Assembly: GCA_016866775.1 (NCBI GenBank)
Contig: VGLJ01000012.1
Location: 1-64,000 of the forward strand
Source: Candidatus Rokuibacteriota bacterium
GTDB taxonomy: Bacteria; Methylomirabilota; Methylomirabilia; Rokubacteriales; CSP1-6
DNA length: 64,000 nucleotides
Reading direction: 5' to 3'
In this document: piece after piece, positions 28,774-37,230 of the stretch
Numbering within the stretch: position 1 is the first letter of the stretch
Layout of the letters: each line of letters starts with the position of its first letter
Program-made: the position numbers and the translations under genes
The notes under the pieces: model-generated
What the model was told of the DNA's origin: nothing
The model's input: the letters and a program-made list of their open reading frames with translations, nothing else
The model's database searches: none

Positions 28774-28839
28774 GGGGGGTGCGAGGCGCACCCCCCAAGC
28801 CCCCCGCGCTCCGGGCGCGGAATCAATCCGCGCCCTCCG
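28772..28839 (-). repeat. two-hairpin dispersed repeat, copy B
   Basis: Hairpin arms GGGGGGTGCG/CGCACCCCCC (28774-28783 and 28787-28796) with a 3-nt loop, then GGGCGCGGA/TCCGCGCCC (28813-28821 and 28827-28835) with loop ATCAA. Compared with copy A, the stems differ by matched substitutions. It fills most of the 110-bp gap between the two permease genes and touches the DppC start codon. Confidence 0.7.
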
Positions 28840-28883
28840 CGACTGCCGACCGGCCTCGCCGCCTCGCAGGGTCGCCATTGGTC

Positions 28884-29804
28884 CTACCTCGTGAGCCGGA
28901 TCCGCGGGTCGATCACCGCGTAGGCGATGTCCACGACCAGGTTGATGCCGACGATCATGAAGCCCGCCAGGATCACGACGCCCTGCACCAGCGGGAAGTC
29001 GCGCTGGAAGATCCCCTCGTAGAGCAGCCGCCCGATGCCGGGCCACGCGAAGATCACCTCGATGATCACGGCCGCGTTGACCATGACCACGAGGTTCACG
29101 CCCGCGAGCGTGAAGACGGGGATCAGCGCGTTCTTGAACGCGTGCATCGCGATGACGACCACGTCCGGCAGCCCCTTGAGGCGCGCGAGCTTGATGTACT
29201 CGCTGCCGAGCACCTCGAGCATGCTCGAGCGCGTCAGCCGGAGCATCGACGCCGCGAAGTACCATCCGAGCGCGACGGCGGGCATGAGCACGTGCCGCCA
29301 GTCACCGGCCCCGGAGGTCGGCAGCCAGCGCAGGGACACGGAGAACACGAGGATCAGCACCAGGCCGAGCCAGAAGCCCGGGATCGAGAGCCCGAGCAGC
29401 GCCACGCCCTTGGCGATGCTATCCCACCACGTATTCACCTTCACCGCCGAGACGATCCCGGCGGGGACGCCGATGAGCAGCGAGATCAGCGTCGCGAAGA
29501 GCCCGAGCTGCAGCGAGTTCGGCAGGCGCTGGAAGTAGAGCTCGCTCACCGGCAGGCGGTAGTTGAACGACTTGCCGAGCTCGCCGGTGAGCGCGTTCTG
29601 CATGAACGTCACGTACTGCACGGCCCACGAGCGGTCGAGCCCCCACTGCTGGCGGATGCGCGCGAGGTCTTCCGTGCTCGCGCCGGCTTCGGCCATCAGC
29701 AGCACCGGGTCACCCGTGAGACGGACGATCAGGAAGATCGTTCCGCTCAGGATGACGAGCGTGACGACGCTGTAGAGGATGCGCCGGGCGATGAACGCGG
29801 CCAC
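28884..29804 (-). CDS. ABC transporter permease, DppB/OppB type
   Basis: A 306-residue permease starting at GTG 29804 (VAAFIARRILYSVVTLVILS), with the DppB periplasmic region (VRLTGDPVLLMAEAGASTEDL, LGKSFNYRLPV), the EAA-type loop and a C-terminal VVDIAYAVIDPRIRL. GTG overlaps the TAG of the binding-protein gene. Together with the DppC-type gene it forms the transmembrane pore. Confidence 0.92.
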   Translation of the reverse strand: MAAFIARRILYSVVTLVILSGTIFLIVRLTGDPVLLMAEAGASTEDLARIRQQWGLDRSWAVQYVTFMQNALTGELGKSFNYRLPVSELYFQRLPNSLQLGLFATLISLLIGVPAGIVSAVKVNTWWDSIAKGVALLGLSIPGFWLGLVLILVFSVSLRWLPTSGAGDWRHVLMPAVALGWYFAASMLRLTRSSMLEVLGSEYIKLARLKGLPDVVVIAMHAFKNALIPVFTLAGVNLVVMVNAAVIIEVIFAWPGIGRLLYEGIFQRDFPLVQGVVILAGFMIVGINLVVDIAYAVIDPRIRLTR

Positions 29805-31369
29805 TAGTCTCTGACCTTCAGATCCTCCCAGGGATACGCGTAGCCGGTCGTGATCGTCGGGAAGACGTCCTGCCACTTCTGCGCGGCGACCTTCGGCCCG
29901 ATCGCGTTCACGAAGGCGTGACGGTAGACGGGCACGAGGTAGTGGTTCTCGAGGATCGCGCGCTGGATCTCCTCCGCGAGCTTCTTGCGCTCCGCCGGGT
30001 TGACCGACTTCTCGTAGCGGTCGAACTTGTCGTCGAGCTCCTTCACGCAGATCCGGTCGCGCGAGTTCGAGCCGCCGCACTTCATGTACGCCTCGTACCA
30101 GAACGACCAGCTCCCGGCGATCCGGACGCCGTGCAGAATGAGCTGCACGCCCGGGAACTCCTTGAGCCCGCCGCGGAGCTTCTGGAAGAAGATCCCGCGC
30201 TCCATGGTCTGGAGCCGGCCGCGGATGCCGACCTCGCGGAGCTGGGCGATGACGCGCTCGCCGCGCGAGTAGAACGCGGGCAGCGGCGTCACCCAGTCGA
30301 CGTCGAAGCCGTTCGGATAGCCGGCCTCGCGGAGGAGCTGCTTGGCCTTCTCGACGTTGCGCGGGAACTCCGGCCAGTCGAGCGCGTACAGCACGTCGTC
30401 GTTGATCCAGTTGCCGGACACCTTGCCGAGCCCGCCGGACTCCACCTGATTCATCCCGCGCCGGTCGATGGCGAGGCTCACCGCCTCACGCACGCGCGTG
30501 TCGCGGAACGGGTTCTTCGGGTCCTGGAAGTTGACGAACTCGAGGAAGAACGAGCCCGAGAGCACGGGCGCCAGCGTCACGCCCTTCATGCTCTTCACCT
30601 TGTTGATGAGCTCGCCGGGCACGTTGTAGATGATGTCGGCCTCGCCGCGCTCGAGCATCGCCACGCGCGTCGCCGCCTCCGGCACCGCGACCATGACGAG
30701 CTCCTTCGTGTGCACCGGGCGGTAGTAGCCGTCGAACGCCTCCATCTCGACCTTCACGCCCGGCTCCTGCCGCACGAGCTTGTAGGGGCCGGCGCCGATC
30801 GGCTTCTGCTTGAAGGCGTCGGGCCCGACCTGCTTGTAGTACTTCTCGGGCACGATCCAGCCGGGCGCGGCGACGTTCGACGTTCCGAAGAGGATGCCGA
30901 AGTCGAGGAACGGCTCCTTGAAGACGAAGCGGATCGTGCCGGCGTCGACGATCTCGACCCGTTCTGTTCGGTTCTTGAAGACGTCGGCCTTGGCGCCGCG
31001 GTAGCTCTCGTAGCTGAATTTCACGTCCTGCGCCGTGATGGGGTCGCCGTTGTGGAACTTGACGCCCTTCCGGAGCGTGAACGTGGCGCTCTTCGCGTCG
31101 GCCGCGATCGAGAACTTCTCGGCGAGCGCCGGATGGTCGAAGAGCTTGGTCCCCTGGTTCTTCACGAGGCCGTCGTGGAGGGCCCAGAAGAAGTTGTCCG
31201 GCGTCGCGGTGCCGTCGTGCTCCTGCGGATCGAGCCACCGGGAGGCGAACCCGGCGTGCCAGGCGAGGACGATCTTGCCTTTGGCCGCGGCGGCTGCCGA
31301 CGGCACGTAGGGCAGCGCGGCGGTGACCGCCGCGAGCAGGACCAGCGCGAGGGTGAACACGCGAATCAT
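29804..31369 (-). CDS. ABC transporter substrate-binding protein, family 5
   Basis: A 521-residue periplasmic protein with a signal peptide (LALVLLAAVTAALPYVPSAA) and the family pattern LRKGVKFHNGDPITAQDVKF, PIGAGPYKLVRQEPG and LLREAGYPNGFDV. It is the first gene of a seven-gene operon (binding protein, two permeases, two ATPases, SelA-like enzyme, CoA transferase). The ATG follows GTGGAGG. The cargo is unknown; the downstream catabolic genes suggest an amino-acid-like or small-acid compound and not a general peptide (inference). Confidence 0.93.
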   Translation of the reverse strand: MIRVFTLALVLLAAVTAALPYVPSAAAAAKGKIVLAWHAGFASRWLDPQEHDGTATPDNFFWALHDGLVKNQGTKLFDHPALAEKFSIAADAKSATFTLRKGVKFHNGDPITAQDVKFSYESYRGAKADVFKNRTERVEIVDAGTIRFVFKEPFLDFGILFGTSNVAAPGWIVPEKYYKQVGPDAFKQKPIGAGPYKLVRQEPGVKVEMEAFDGYYRPVHTKELVMVAVPEAATRVAMLERGEADIIYNVPGELINKVKSMKGVTLAPVLSGSFFLEFVNFQDPKNPFRDTRVREAVSLAIDRRGMNQVESGGLGKVSGNWINDDVLYALDWPEFPRNVEKAKQLLREAGYPNGFDVDWVTPLPAFYSRGERVIAQLREVGIRGRLQTMERGIFFQKLRGGLKEFPGVQLILHGVRIAGSWSFWYEAYMKCGGSNSRDRICVKELDDKFDRYEKSVNPAERKKLAEEIQRAILENHYLVPVYRHAFVNAIGPKVAAQKWQDVFPTITTGYAYPWEDLKVRD

Positions 31370-31417
31370 ATCGGCGCCTCCACTCGGGAGATCGGTGTCG
31401 CTGCTCGAAAAGTGCCG

Positions 31418-31424
31418 TAGGCTA
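31418..31424. promoter_or_regulatory. overlapping divergent -10 element
   Basis: TAGGCTA reads TAGGCT on the plus strand and TAGCCT on the minus strand. It lies 48 nt from the start of the binding-protein operon and 51 nt from the CoA transferase start, both of which have Shine-Dalgarno sequences. Confidence 0.4.
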
Positions 31425-31463
31425 GCCCGAAGCCGCGCGACAGGTCAAGCGGCGACGGCTGTC

Positions 31464-31470
31464 AAGGAGG
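31464..31470 (+). promoter_or_regulatory. Shine-Dalgarno preceding a CTG start
   Basis: AAGGAGG with a 5-nt spacer to CTG 31476. No ATG, GTG or TTG lies at a suitable distance, so this site decides the start as CTG. Confidence 0.65.
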
Positions 31471-31475
31471 GTAAC

Positions 31476-32684
31476 CTGAGCGATTCCGCGCTCGGCGACG
31501 TGACGGTGCTGGACCTCGGCCAGGTCATCGCGATGCCGTTCTGCACGATGCTGCTCGCGGACCTCGGCGCGCGCGTGATCAAGGTGGAGTCGCGCGAGCG
31601 CGGCCGCGAGCGGGTGTCGCTCGGGGTCAAGCGGGTGCGCGACGGCGTCGAGGAGCGCGTCCCCGTCGCGCAGTACCGCGACCGCAACAAGCTCGGGGTC
31701 ACGCTCGAGCTGAAGTCCGCCAGGGGCGTCGATCTCTTCAGGGAGCTGGTGAAGCGCGCCGACGTCGTCACCGAGAACTTCAGCGTCGGCACGATGGACC
31801 GGCTCGGCCTCGGCTACGACGAGCTGAAGAGGGTGAACCCCGCGATCATCTACGCGTCGGTCACCGCGTTCGGCCAGCACGGCCCGTACGCGCCGCAGCG
31901 CGGCTACGACATGCTCGCGCAGGCGATCAGCGGCTACATGAGCATCACGGGCGAGCGTGGCGGGCCGCCGATGCGCTCGGGCCAGTCGATCTCCGACTAC
32001 TACGCGGGGATGCTGTGCGCGTTCAGCATCGTGTCGGCGCTGCACTACCGGCATCGGACCGGCCGCGGGCAGCGCGTGGACATGGCGCTGCTCGACAGCC
32101 TGATCGTCGCGCTCGACAATCTCGGCGAGCGCTACACGGTGGGCGGCGAGATCCTGACGCGCGCGGGCAACGTCTCGTTCGCCGGCTCCGCGACCGGCAT
32201 CTACCCGGCAACCGACGGCCACGTCGCGGTCGCCGCCGCCGCGAGCAACGCGGTGTGGGCACGCTTCTGCGCGATCATCGGGCGCGACGACCTCATCACC
32301 GACCCGGGCTTCGCCACGGCCGCCGCGCGCCGCGATCGTCGCGACGAGATCGCGGCGATCATCGCGGGCTGGACGGGCCGGCGGACGAAGGCCGAGATCG
32401 TGAAGGTGCTGACTCCCGCGGGCGTGCCGGCGGCGCCGGTGAACAACGTGGCGGAGATGGTCGCGGACCCGCAGGTGCAGGCGCGCGAGATGTTCGTCGA
32501 GCTCGAGCATCCGGTCTACGGCCCGGTGAAGACCACGGGCACGCCGCTGAAGATGCCGGAGACGCCGGGGCGCGTGCGCTGGCTCGCGCCGATGCCGGGC
32601 GAGCACAACGAGGACGTCTTCGTGGGGATGCTGGGCTACACGCGCGAGGACCTCGCGCGCTGGCGCGAGGAGGGTGTGATCTAG
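31476..32684 (+). CDS. CaiB/BaiF family (class III) CoA transferase
   Basis: A 402-residue protein with VTVLDLGQVIAMPFCTMLLA, ARVIKVESRERGRERV, YRDRNKLGVTLELKSARGVD and VVTENFSVGTMDRLGLGY; the catalytic Asp is probably in SGQSISDYYAGM. Activity would be CoA transfer to a carboxylic acid. It is monocistronic, divergent from the dipeptide-importer operon that ends with a second class III CoA transferase. The start is taken as CTG 31476 because a perfect AAGGAGG sits 5 nt upstream. Confidence 0.88.
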   Translation: MSDSALGDVTVLDLGQVIAMPFCTMLLADLGARVIKVESRERGRERVSLGVKRVRDGVEERVPVAQYRDRNKLGVTLELKSARGVDLFRELVKRADVVTENFSVGTMDRLGLGYDELKRVNPAIIYASVTAFGQHGPYAPQRGYDMLAQAISGYMSITGERGGPPMRSGQSISDYYAGMLCAFSIVSALHYRHRTGRGQRVDMALLDSLIVALDNLGERYTVGGEILTRAGNVSFAGSATGIYPATDGHVAVAAAASNAVWARFCAIIGRDDLITDPGFATAAARRDRRDEIAAIIAGWTGRRTKAEIVKVLTPAGVPAAPVNNVAEMVADPQVQAREMFVELEHPVYGPVKTTGTPLKMPETPGRVRWLAPMPGEHNEDVFVGMLGYTREDLARWREEGVI

Positions 32685-33083
32685 CCGTATCCACGCGTCT
32701 CCGGTGAACCGGTGCATGAGATCGGCGTTGCCTCGTCGTGCCGAGAAGGCTATGGTTTCGGCGACTCGCTATGGGTGTCGCGCATCCGGCGCCCGCTCTG
32801 CGGTACGAACCGGTGACTGATCATGCCGCCGGAACGGCGGTTCGCGAGGACGTGCCGCCAAGCTCACCGGAAACATGACAATCCCGCAACGGCCATTCGT
32901 GGTCGCCGTGCCGATACCCCGACCGACGCCGTCGAGATATCTGCTTCCAGATGGATAACGTTAGCCCCACCGCCGCGGGGCGGTGCCTGCGTCGACGCCG
33001 CTTGGCTGGCGACGCGCAGGTCCGAGTCGCGCGTGAGAAAGGGACGGTCATCGACGAGGACGGAAAAGAAGTGGGGGCAAAGC
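32685..33083. other. 399-bp stretch without a recognised gene
   Basis: No reading frame here has convincing protein-like composition or a family match, and composition is visibly less GC-rich than the flanks. I see no hairpin, repeat or RNA gene. It precedes a chimera-like fragment gene, so it may be decayed or foreign DNA. Confidence 0.4.
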
Positions 33084-33633
33084 ATGGTTACGATCCTCAG
33101 CGAGCACCAGCGGCGCGTTGTCTTCCGTCTCGGACGAGTGACGCGAGTCGCGGGCCCGGGCGCGGTGTGGCGCATTCCCATGGTCGACCGCGTCATGGTC
33201 GTCGACCTGAATCGGACTCTTCCCGGATGGCGGGGCCTATCCGAACGGGAGATCGAGCAGCGAGTCCAATTCATCGTCTTGCACTATCCCGAAGTCCCGG
33301 TGGGGCTCTCCGAGAGCGAACTCTCGCAGGCGATGGAGCGTGAAGCGCACGGGAACCAGCAGCTTCGCAGCGCTATCGAGAGCCGGGCAGGTGGATCGGG
33401 CGATCGAGGTCCTGATCGCACGCGAGCCGGGCCTCAGCAAAGACAGCGGCATCGCAGCTGTTCAGCTGCGGTTCCTCGCCCTTCCCTGCGACAACACGGA
33501 TCTCGAAGAGGTCATGCGCTTGGCGCTCGCCGGTCAACGGGAGAAGGCATTGCCGGGTCTGTGCAGGGCCCTGGGCATTGACGAGGATCGCGGCCGCCGG
33601 GTGCTCGAGTTCTTCTTGAGAGGAAGGGCATGA
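33084..33633 (+). pseudogene. stomatin/SPFH-like fragment joined to an unknown helical region, frameshifted
   Basis: From ATG 33084 the first 45 residues match the start of stomatin/slipin proteins (SEHQRRVVFRLGRVTRVAGP, then IPMVDRVMVVDLN), but the SPFH domain stops there and continues as WRGLSEREIEQRVQFIVLHY. Around 33380 coding moves to another frame (LSRAGQVDRAIEVLIAREPG, then EVMRLALAGQREKALPGLCR) and ends at 33633; that part faintly recalls ribosomal L7/L12 C-terminal domains. I read it as one frameshifted or chimeric gene. Function is unknown. Codon use is less GC-biased than the surroundings. Confidence 0.45.
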
Positions 33634-33748
33634 CTGCTACTCGAACTCCGTCGACGGTGGGGCGCGGTCGCGAGGTTCGACACACGCTGGGCCTGCGAGG
33701 GGCTCAAGCCGTTCCACGAAAGGCGACGACGGCTTGAGTCGCTTCGGG

Positions 33749-34624
33749 CTAGACTTGCGCCGTCGTCGGCGCCGAGCCCGCCAGGGTCGTGCGCCGCATG
33801 TCGCGCGGCTGGCTCTCGTCGTAGCGGCGCACGCGGTGCATCGTGCGCTGGTTGTCCCACATCACGAAGTCGCCCGGGCGCCAGACATGCGCGTACACGA
33901 ACGCCGGCTGCGTCGCGTGCTCGGTGAGATCGCGGAGGAGCACGCGCGCCTCGGGCGTCGGCATCCCGATGATCTTGCCGGCGTGTGAGGAGAGATACAG
34001 CGACTTCCGTCCGGTCACCGGATGCGTGCGCACGAGCCGCTGGCGGACCGGCTTGAACATCGCGCGCTCGTCGTCCGTGAAGTCCTCCTGGCCGAGCGAG
34101 CCGCGCGAGTAGAGCAGCGAGTGCTCGCAGATCAGGCCCTCGATCTCCGCCTTCGTCGCGGCGTCGAGCGCCTCGTACGCGGCCCGCATGTCGGCGAACT
34201 CGGTGTTGCCGCCGCGCGGATTCACCACGCGAGCCGAGAGCAGCGAATACTTCGCCGGCACGGCGCGGTAGGAGCTGTCGGAGTGCCAGAGCATGTTGCC
34301 GAGGTTGAACAGGCGCTGGCGCGACTCGCGCTCGTGCAGCGCCCCGTCCTTGCGGATGTTGGAGACGTCCGCCATGCCGGGCTGGAGCCGCCGCTCCTCC
34401 GGCTTCGTGATGTTGCCGCCGCGCGCGGTCTCCAGTGTGCCGAAGTTGACCGTGAACGCGATCTGCTGCTCGTCGGTCAGGGACTGGTCGTGGAAGACGA
34501 GCACGGCGTGGCGATTCATCCCGTCGTCGATCGCCGCGACCTCTTCGGGCGAGAGCGGCTTGCTGATGTCGACGCCCGACACCTCGCCCACGAACACCGG
34601 GTGGATCTGACGGATCGCGATCAT
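33749..34624 (-). CDS. TauD/TfdA family Fe(II)/2-oxoglutarate dioxygenase
   Basis: A 291-residue protein. The facial triad is H-x-D in MLWHSDSSYRAVPAKYSLL and the distal His in DNQRTMHRVRRYDE; the closing Arg lies in PRDMRRTTL. The N-terminus (IHPVFVGEVSGVDISKPLSP) is typical of the TauD/TfdA group. It couples 2-oxoglutarate decarboxylation to hydroxylation of taurine, alkyl sulfate, aryloxyacetate or another acid; which one is not determined. ATG 34624 lies 5 nt after the stop of the histidine phosphatase gene. Confidence 0.88.
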   Translation of the reverse strand: MIAIRQIHPVFVGEVSGVDISKPLSPEEVAAIDDGMNRHAVLVFHDQSLTDEQQIAFTVNFGTLETARGGNITKPEERRLQPGMADVSNIRKDGALHERESRQRLFNLGNMLWHSDSSYRAVPAKYSLLSARVVNPRGGNTEFADMRAAYEALDAATKAEIEGLICEHSLLYSRGSLGQEDFTDDERAMFKPVRQRLVRTHPVTGRKSLYLSSHAGKIIGMPTPEARVLLRDLTEHATQPAFVYAHVWRPGDFVMWDNQRTMHRVRRYDESQPRDMRRTTLAGSAPTTAQV

Positions 34625-34628
34625 CGCT

Positions 34629-35228
34629 TCACTCCCGGATCTCGACACCGAGGCGCCAATCCTGGTTCCAGACCTGGACGACCCGCGTCTCCCGCTCGTA
34701 GCCGAGCACGCTGATCGAGGCGGTGCCCAGCGTCAGGTGGCGCCCGTGGATCGGCGCCAGCCCCATCCAGCACGCGCCGAGGATCCTGAGGAAGTGCGCG
34801 TGCGCGAACAGCGCGACGTCGCCCTTCATCGCGTCGACGCGCTCGATGACGCGCCGGGCGCGCTCGCCGACCTGGTCGACGGTCTCGCCTTCGGGCACCG
34901 GTGACGTCCAGATCGTCCACCCCGGCTGCTGTTCGCGGACCGACGCCGTGGTGACGCCTTCGTAGATGCCGTAGTTCCACTCGCGCAGGTCGTCGGAGAC
35001 CTCGGCGACACCGTCGAAGCCGGCGAGCCGGCACGTCTCGCGCGCGCGAGAGAGCGGGCTCGTGAGCACTTGCGCGAACGTGTGGCCGGCGAGATGCCGC
35101 GCGAGCGCTTGGCCCTGCCGCTCGCCGGTCGGCGTCAGCGGAATGTCGGTACGGCCGGTGTGCTGGCCGCTCTTGCTCCACTCGGTCTCGCCGTGGCGCA
35201 CGAGGAAGATGCGATGAGGGTGCGCCAT
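34629..35228 (-). CDS. histidine phosphatase (phosphoglycerate-mutase-like) family protein
   Basis: A 199-residue protein with the nucleophilic LVRHGETEWSKSGQHTGRTD (His at residue 12), TSPLSRARETC and FAHAHFLRI carrying the second His. Members are phosphatases acting on diverse small phosphates; CobC and broad sugar phosphatases belong here. The ATG overlaps the stop of the flavin oxidoreductase gene, and the TauD gene follows. The same pairing of a luciferase-like enzyme with a histidine phosphatase recurs at 46645/47530. Confidence 0.88.
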   Translation of the reverse strand: MAHPHRIFLVRHGETEWSKSGQHTGRTDIPLTPTGERQGQALARHLAGHTFAQVLTSPLSRARETCRLAGFDGVAEVSDDLREWNYGIYEGVTTASVREQQPGWTIWTSPVPEGETVDQVGERARRVIERVDAMKGDVALFAHAHFLRILGACWMGLAPIHGRHLTLGTASISVLGYERETRVVQVWNQDWRLGVEIRE

Positions 35229-36259
35229 CAGGCCGCCAGCTTGGCCATCAGCTCCATCGCCTCGGGCTGATCCGTGGTGATCGTCAGCCCCGTGATGCCG
35301 GCGTCCGCCCACGCGCGGTAACGCTCGGTGATCCGCGCGACCGGGCCCACGAGCGACATCTCGTCGCAGAACTCGTCGGGCACGGCGGCCACCGCTTCGT
35401 CCTTGCGCTTCGCGAGATAGAGCTCCTGGATCTTCTGCGCGGCGCCGCCGAAGCCGCGGCGGACCATCATGTCCTTGTGGAAGTTCTTGTCGCGATGGCC
35501 CATGCCGCCGACGTAGAGCGCGATGTTCGGCTTCATGCGCGCGAACGCGCCCTTCGTGTCGTCGGTGATGATCACGGTGGCGCGCGGCTGGATCTCGAAG
35601 TCCGCGTAGCCCTTGCCGCCGCCGGCGCGCCGAAACCCTTCCTCGAGCCACGGGCGCAGCATCGGCATCAGGCGCGGCACGAAGCCGAGCGGCAGCCAGC
35701 CGTCGGCGATCTCCGCCGTGAGCTTCACGTTCGCCTCGGTGCCGGTGCCGAGCCAGATCGGGAGCCGCGGGTTCATGTGGAGGATCGACGTGAGCGGCTT
35801 GCCGACGCCGAGCGCGCCGGGCCCCCTGTACGGCAGCGAGATCTCGCGCCCCTCGTGCGCGACGGGATCCTTCCGCTCGAACACCTTGCGCATGATCGCG
35901 ACGTAGTCGCGGATGCGCCAGTACGGCTTGCCCCACGGCTGGCCGTACCAGCCTTCGACGATCTGCGGCCCGGACACGCCGAGTCCGGCGATCACACGGT
36001 TGCCGCCGGCGAGCGCGTCCACGGTGCCCGCCGCCATCGCGGCCGAGGCCGGCGGCCGCGCGGCGAGCTGCATGATCCCGGTGCCGAGCCGGATGCGCTT
36101 CGTCAGCGCGGCGAGATACGCGAGCGGCGTGATCGCGTCCGATCCGTACGCTTCCGCCGTCCACACGGAGTCGAAGCCGAGCTTCTCCGCGAGCAGCACT
36201 TTCTCGACGGGGAGCTTCAGCTCCGCGCCCGAATACCCGATGCTGAGCCCGAGCTTCAT
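35228..36259 (-). CDS. LLM-class flavin/F420-dependent oxidoreductase
   Basis: A 343-residue luciferase-like barrel: LLAEKLGFDSVWTAEAYGSD, RIRLGTGIMQLAARPPASAA, VDALAGGNRVIAGLGVSGPQ and ADGWLPLGFVPRLM. The AEAYGSDA and GLGVSGPQ blocks resemble F420-dependent members; cofactor assignment is inference. It is the first gene of an operon with the histidine phosphatase and TauD genes. Its Shine-Dalgarno (AGGAGGG) lies in one arm of a perfect 15-bp inverted repeat. Confidence 0.85.
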   Translation of the reverse strand: MKLGLSIGYSGAELKLPVEKVLLAEKLGFDSVWTAEAYGSDAITPLAYLAALTKRIRLGTGIMQLAARPPASAAMAAGTVDALAGGNRVIAGLGVSGPQIVEGWYGQPWGKPYWRIRDYVAIMRKVFERKDPVAHEGREISLPYRGPGALGVGKPLTSILHMNPRLPIWLGTGTEANVKLTAEIADGWLPLGFVPRLMPMLRPWLEEGFRRAGGGKGYADFEIQPRATVIITDDTKGAFARMKPNIALYVGGMGHRDKNFHKDMMVRRGFGGAAQKIQELYLAKRKDEAVAAVPDEFCDEMSLVGPVARITERYRAWADAGITGLTITTDQPEAMELMAKLAA

Positions 36260-36265
36260 GTCGCC

Positions 36266-36313
36266 CTCCTGGCTGGCCGCACTGTAGCCGATTCGATGGC
36301 GGCCAGCCAGGAG
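36266..36313. promoter_or_regulatory. 15-bp perfect inverted repeat covering a Shine-Dalgarno
   Basis: Arms 36266-36280 and 36299-36313 (CTCCTGGCTGGCCGC and its exact inverse complement) with an 18-nt loop. On the minus transcript the 3-prime arm ends in the AGGAGG that serves the gene starting at 36259, so folding would hide that ribosome-binding site. It could also terminate transcription from the cupin gene (stop 36324). Confidence 0.6.
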
Positions 36314-36323
36314 AGCGGGGGTG

Positions 36324-36790
36324 CTAGTTCTTCTTGCGCGGGTCGTCGGCCGGATTCACGAACGTGAGGTCCGTGGGGCCCACGCCGTGGACCTGCACCA
36401 TGGTCTCCTGCGTGCCCGCCCACGCGAAGTGCGCGTGCTTCGGCGGAAGCGACACGAACCCGCCGACGGGCAATTCCTGGCCCGAGCCCTGATCGACTTC
36501 TCGCCGAGCCCGACGAAGAAGACGCCGGACAGCACGGTGACGTTCTCGCTCGCCTTGTGCGTGTGCGGCGGGATCTTGTAGCCCGCCGGCATCTTGACCC
36601 GATAGACGAAGAGCCCCTCCTTGCTCGGGTCGCCGTGCACGATCGCAAGACGCGCGCCCGGAAGTGTCGCCGGCTCGACCCACTTCAGCGTGTCGGGCAT
36701 GGCCACGTGGTGCGGCTGGTGCGGCTGCGCGAGGACCGGAAGCACCGCGACGACGGCGATCAGCAACGCTCCGGGAATGAGACGGCGCAT
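36324..36790 (-). pseudogene. secreted cupin-domain protein with a one-base frameshift
   Basis: ATG 36790 is chosen because AGGAGG lies 6 nt before it. A signal peptide (LIPGALLIAVVAVLPVLA) precedes a single cupin: YKIPPHTHKASENVTVLSG holds the metal-binding His and Glu residues. At about 36497 the frame breaks; restoring one T gives KFDQGSGQELPVGGFVSL and PPKHAHFAWA with the last His, ending PADDPRKKN. Family members bind a metal in a small beta-barrel and range from dioxygenases to sensors. The lesion may be a sequencing indel. Confidence 0.7.
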
Positions 36791-36939
36791 CGTCATCCTC
36801 CTGAGAGACGTTTGGCTCCGAGGCGGGAGCAAGCGCCGTGCCTCGCCTAAACATCCGATTTTTCGCGAGGAGGACGACGACGAGCGCAAGGTGACGATGC
36901 GGCCGCGCAAGCTCACATGGCGGGAATCCTCATGCGCCG

Positions 36940-37230
36940 CTACCGGCACACGTCGAGCGGCTTGCCACGCTCGGCCCGGCGCCACGTCGTCTCATCGACG
37001 GGAGTCCAGTCGCCGTCGGCGGCGCGCACCCAGCAGCTGCGCTCGACGGCGTCGCGACGGACCGCCTCGGGGCGGCCGCTCACCGGGTGGGGACGGACCG
37101 ACTCGACGCGCGACTCGAGTCGCTCCTGCTGCTGCATCTCGGCCACGACGATCGTCGCCGGCACACAGGTGAGGACGGTGCAGCCCGCGAGCAGCAGGGC
37201 GGCGAGGACCGCGAAGAAGACGCGCGTCAT
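36940..37230 (-). CDS. small lipoprotein, hypothetical
   Basis: A 96-residue protein with a signal and lipobox (FFAVLAALLLAGC) predicting a lipid-anchored envelope protein. The mature part ends in a short region with three Trp (SCWVRAADGDWTPVDETTWR) and no recognised family. Its ATG overlaps the SDR stop (ATGA), so it is the last gene of the molybdenum-hydroxylase operon. Confidence 0.7.
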   Translation of the reverse strand: MTRVFFAVLAALLLAGCTVLTCVPATIVVAEMQQQERLESRVESVRPHPVSGRPEAVRRDAVERSCWVRAADGDWTPVDETTWRRAERGKPLDVCR

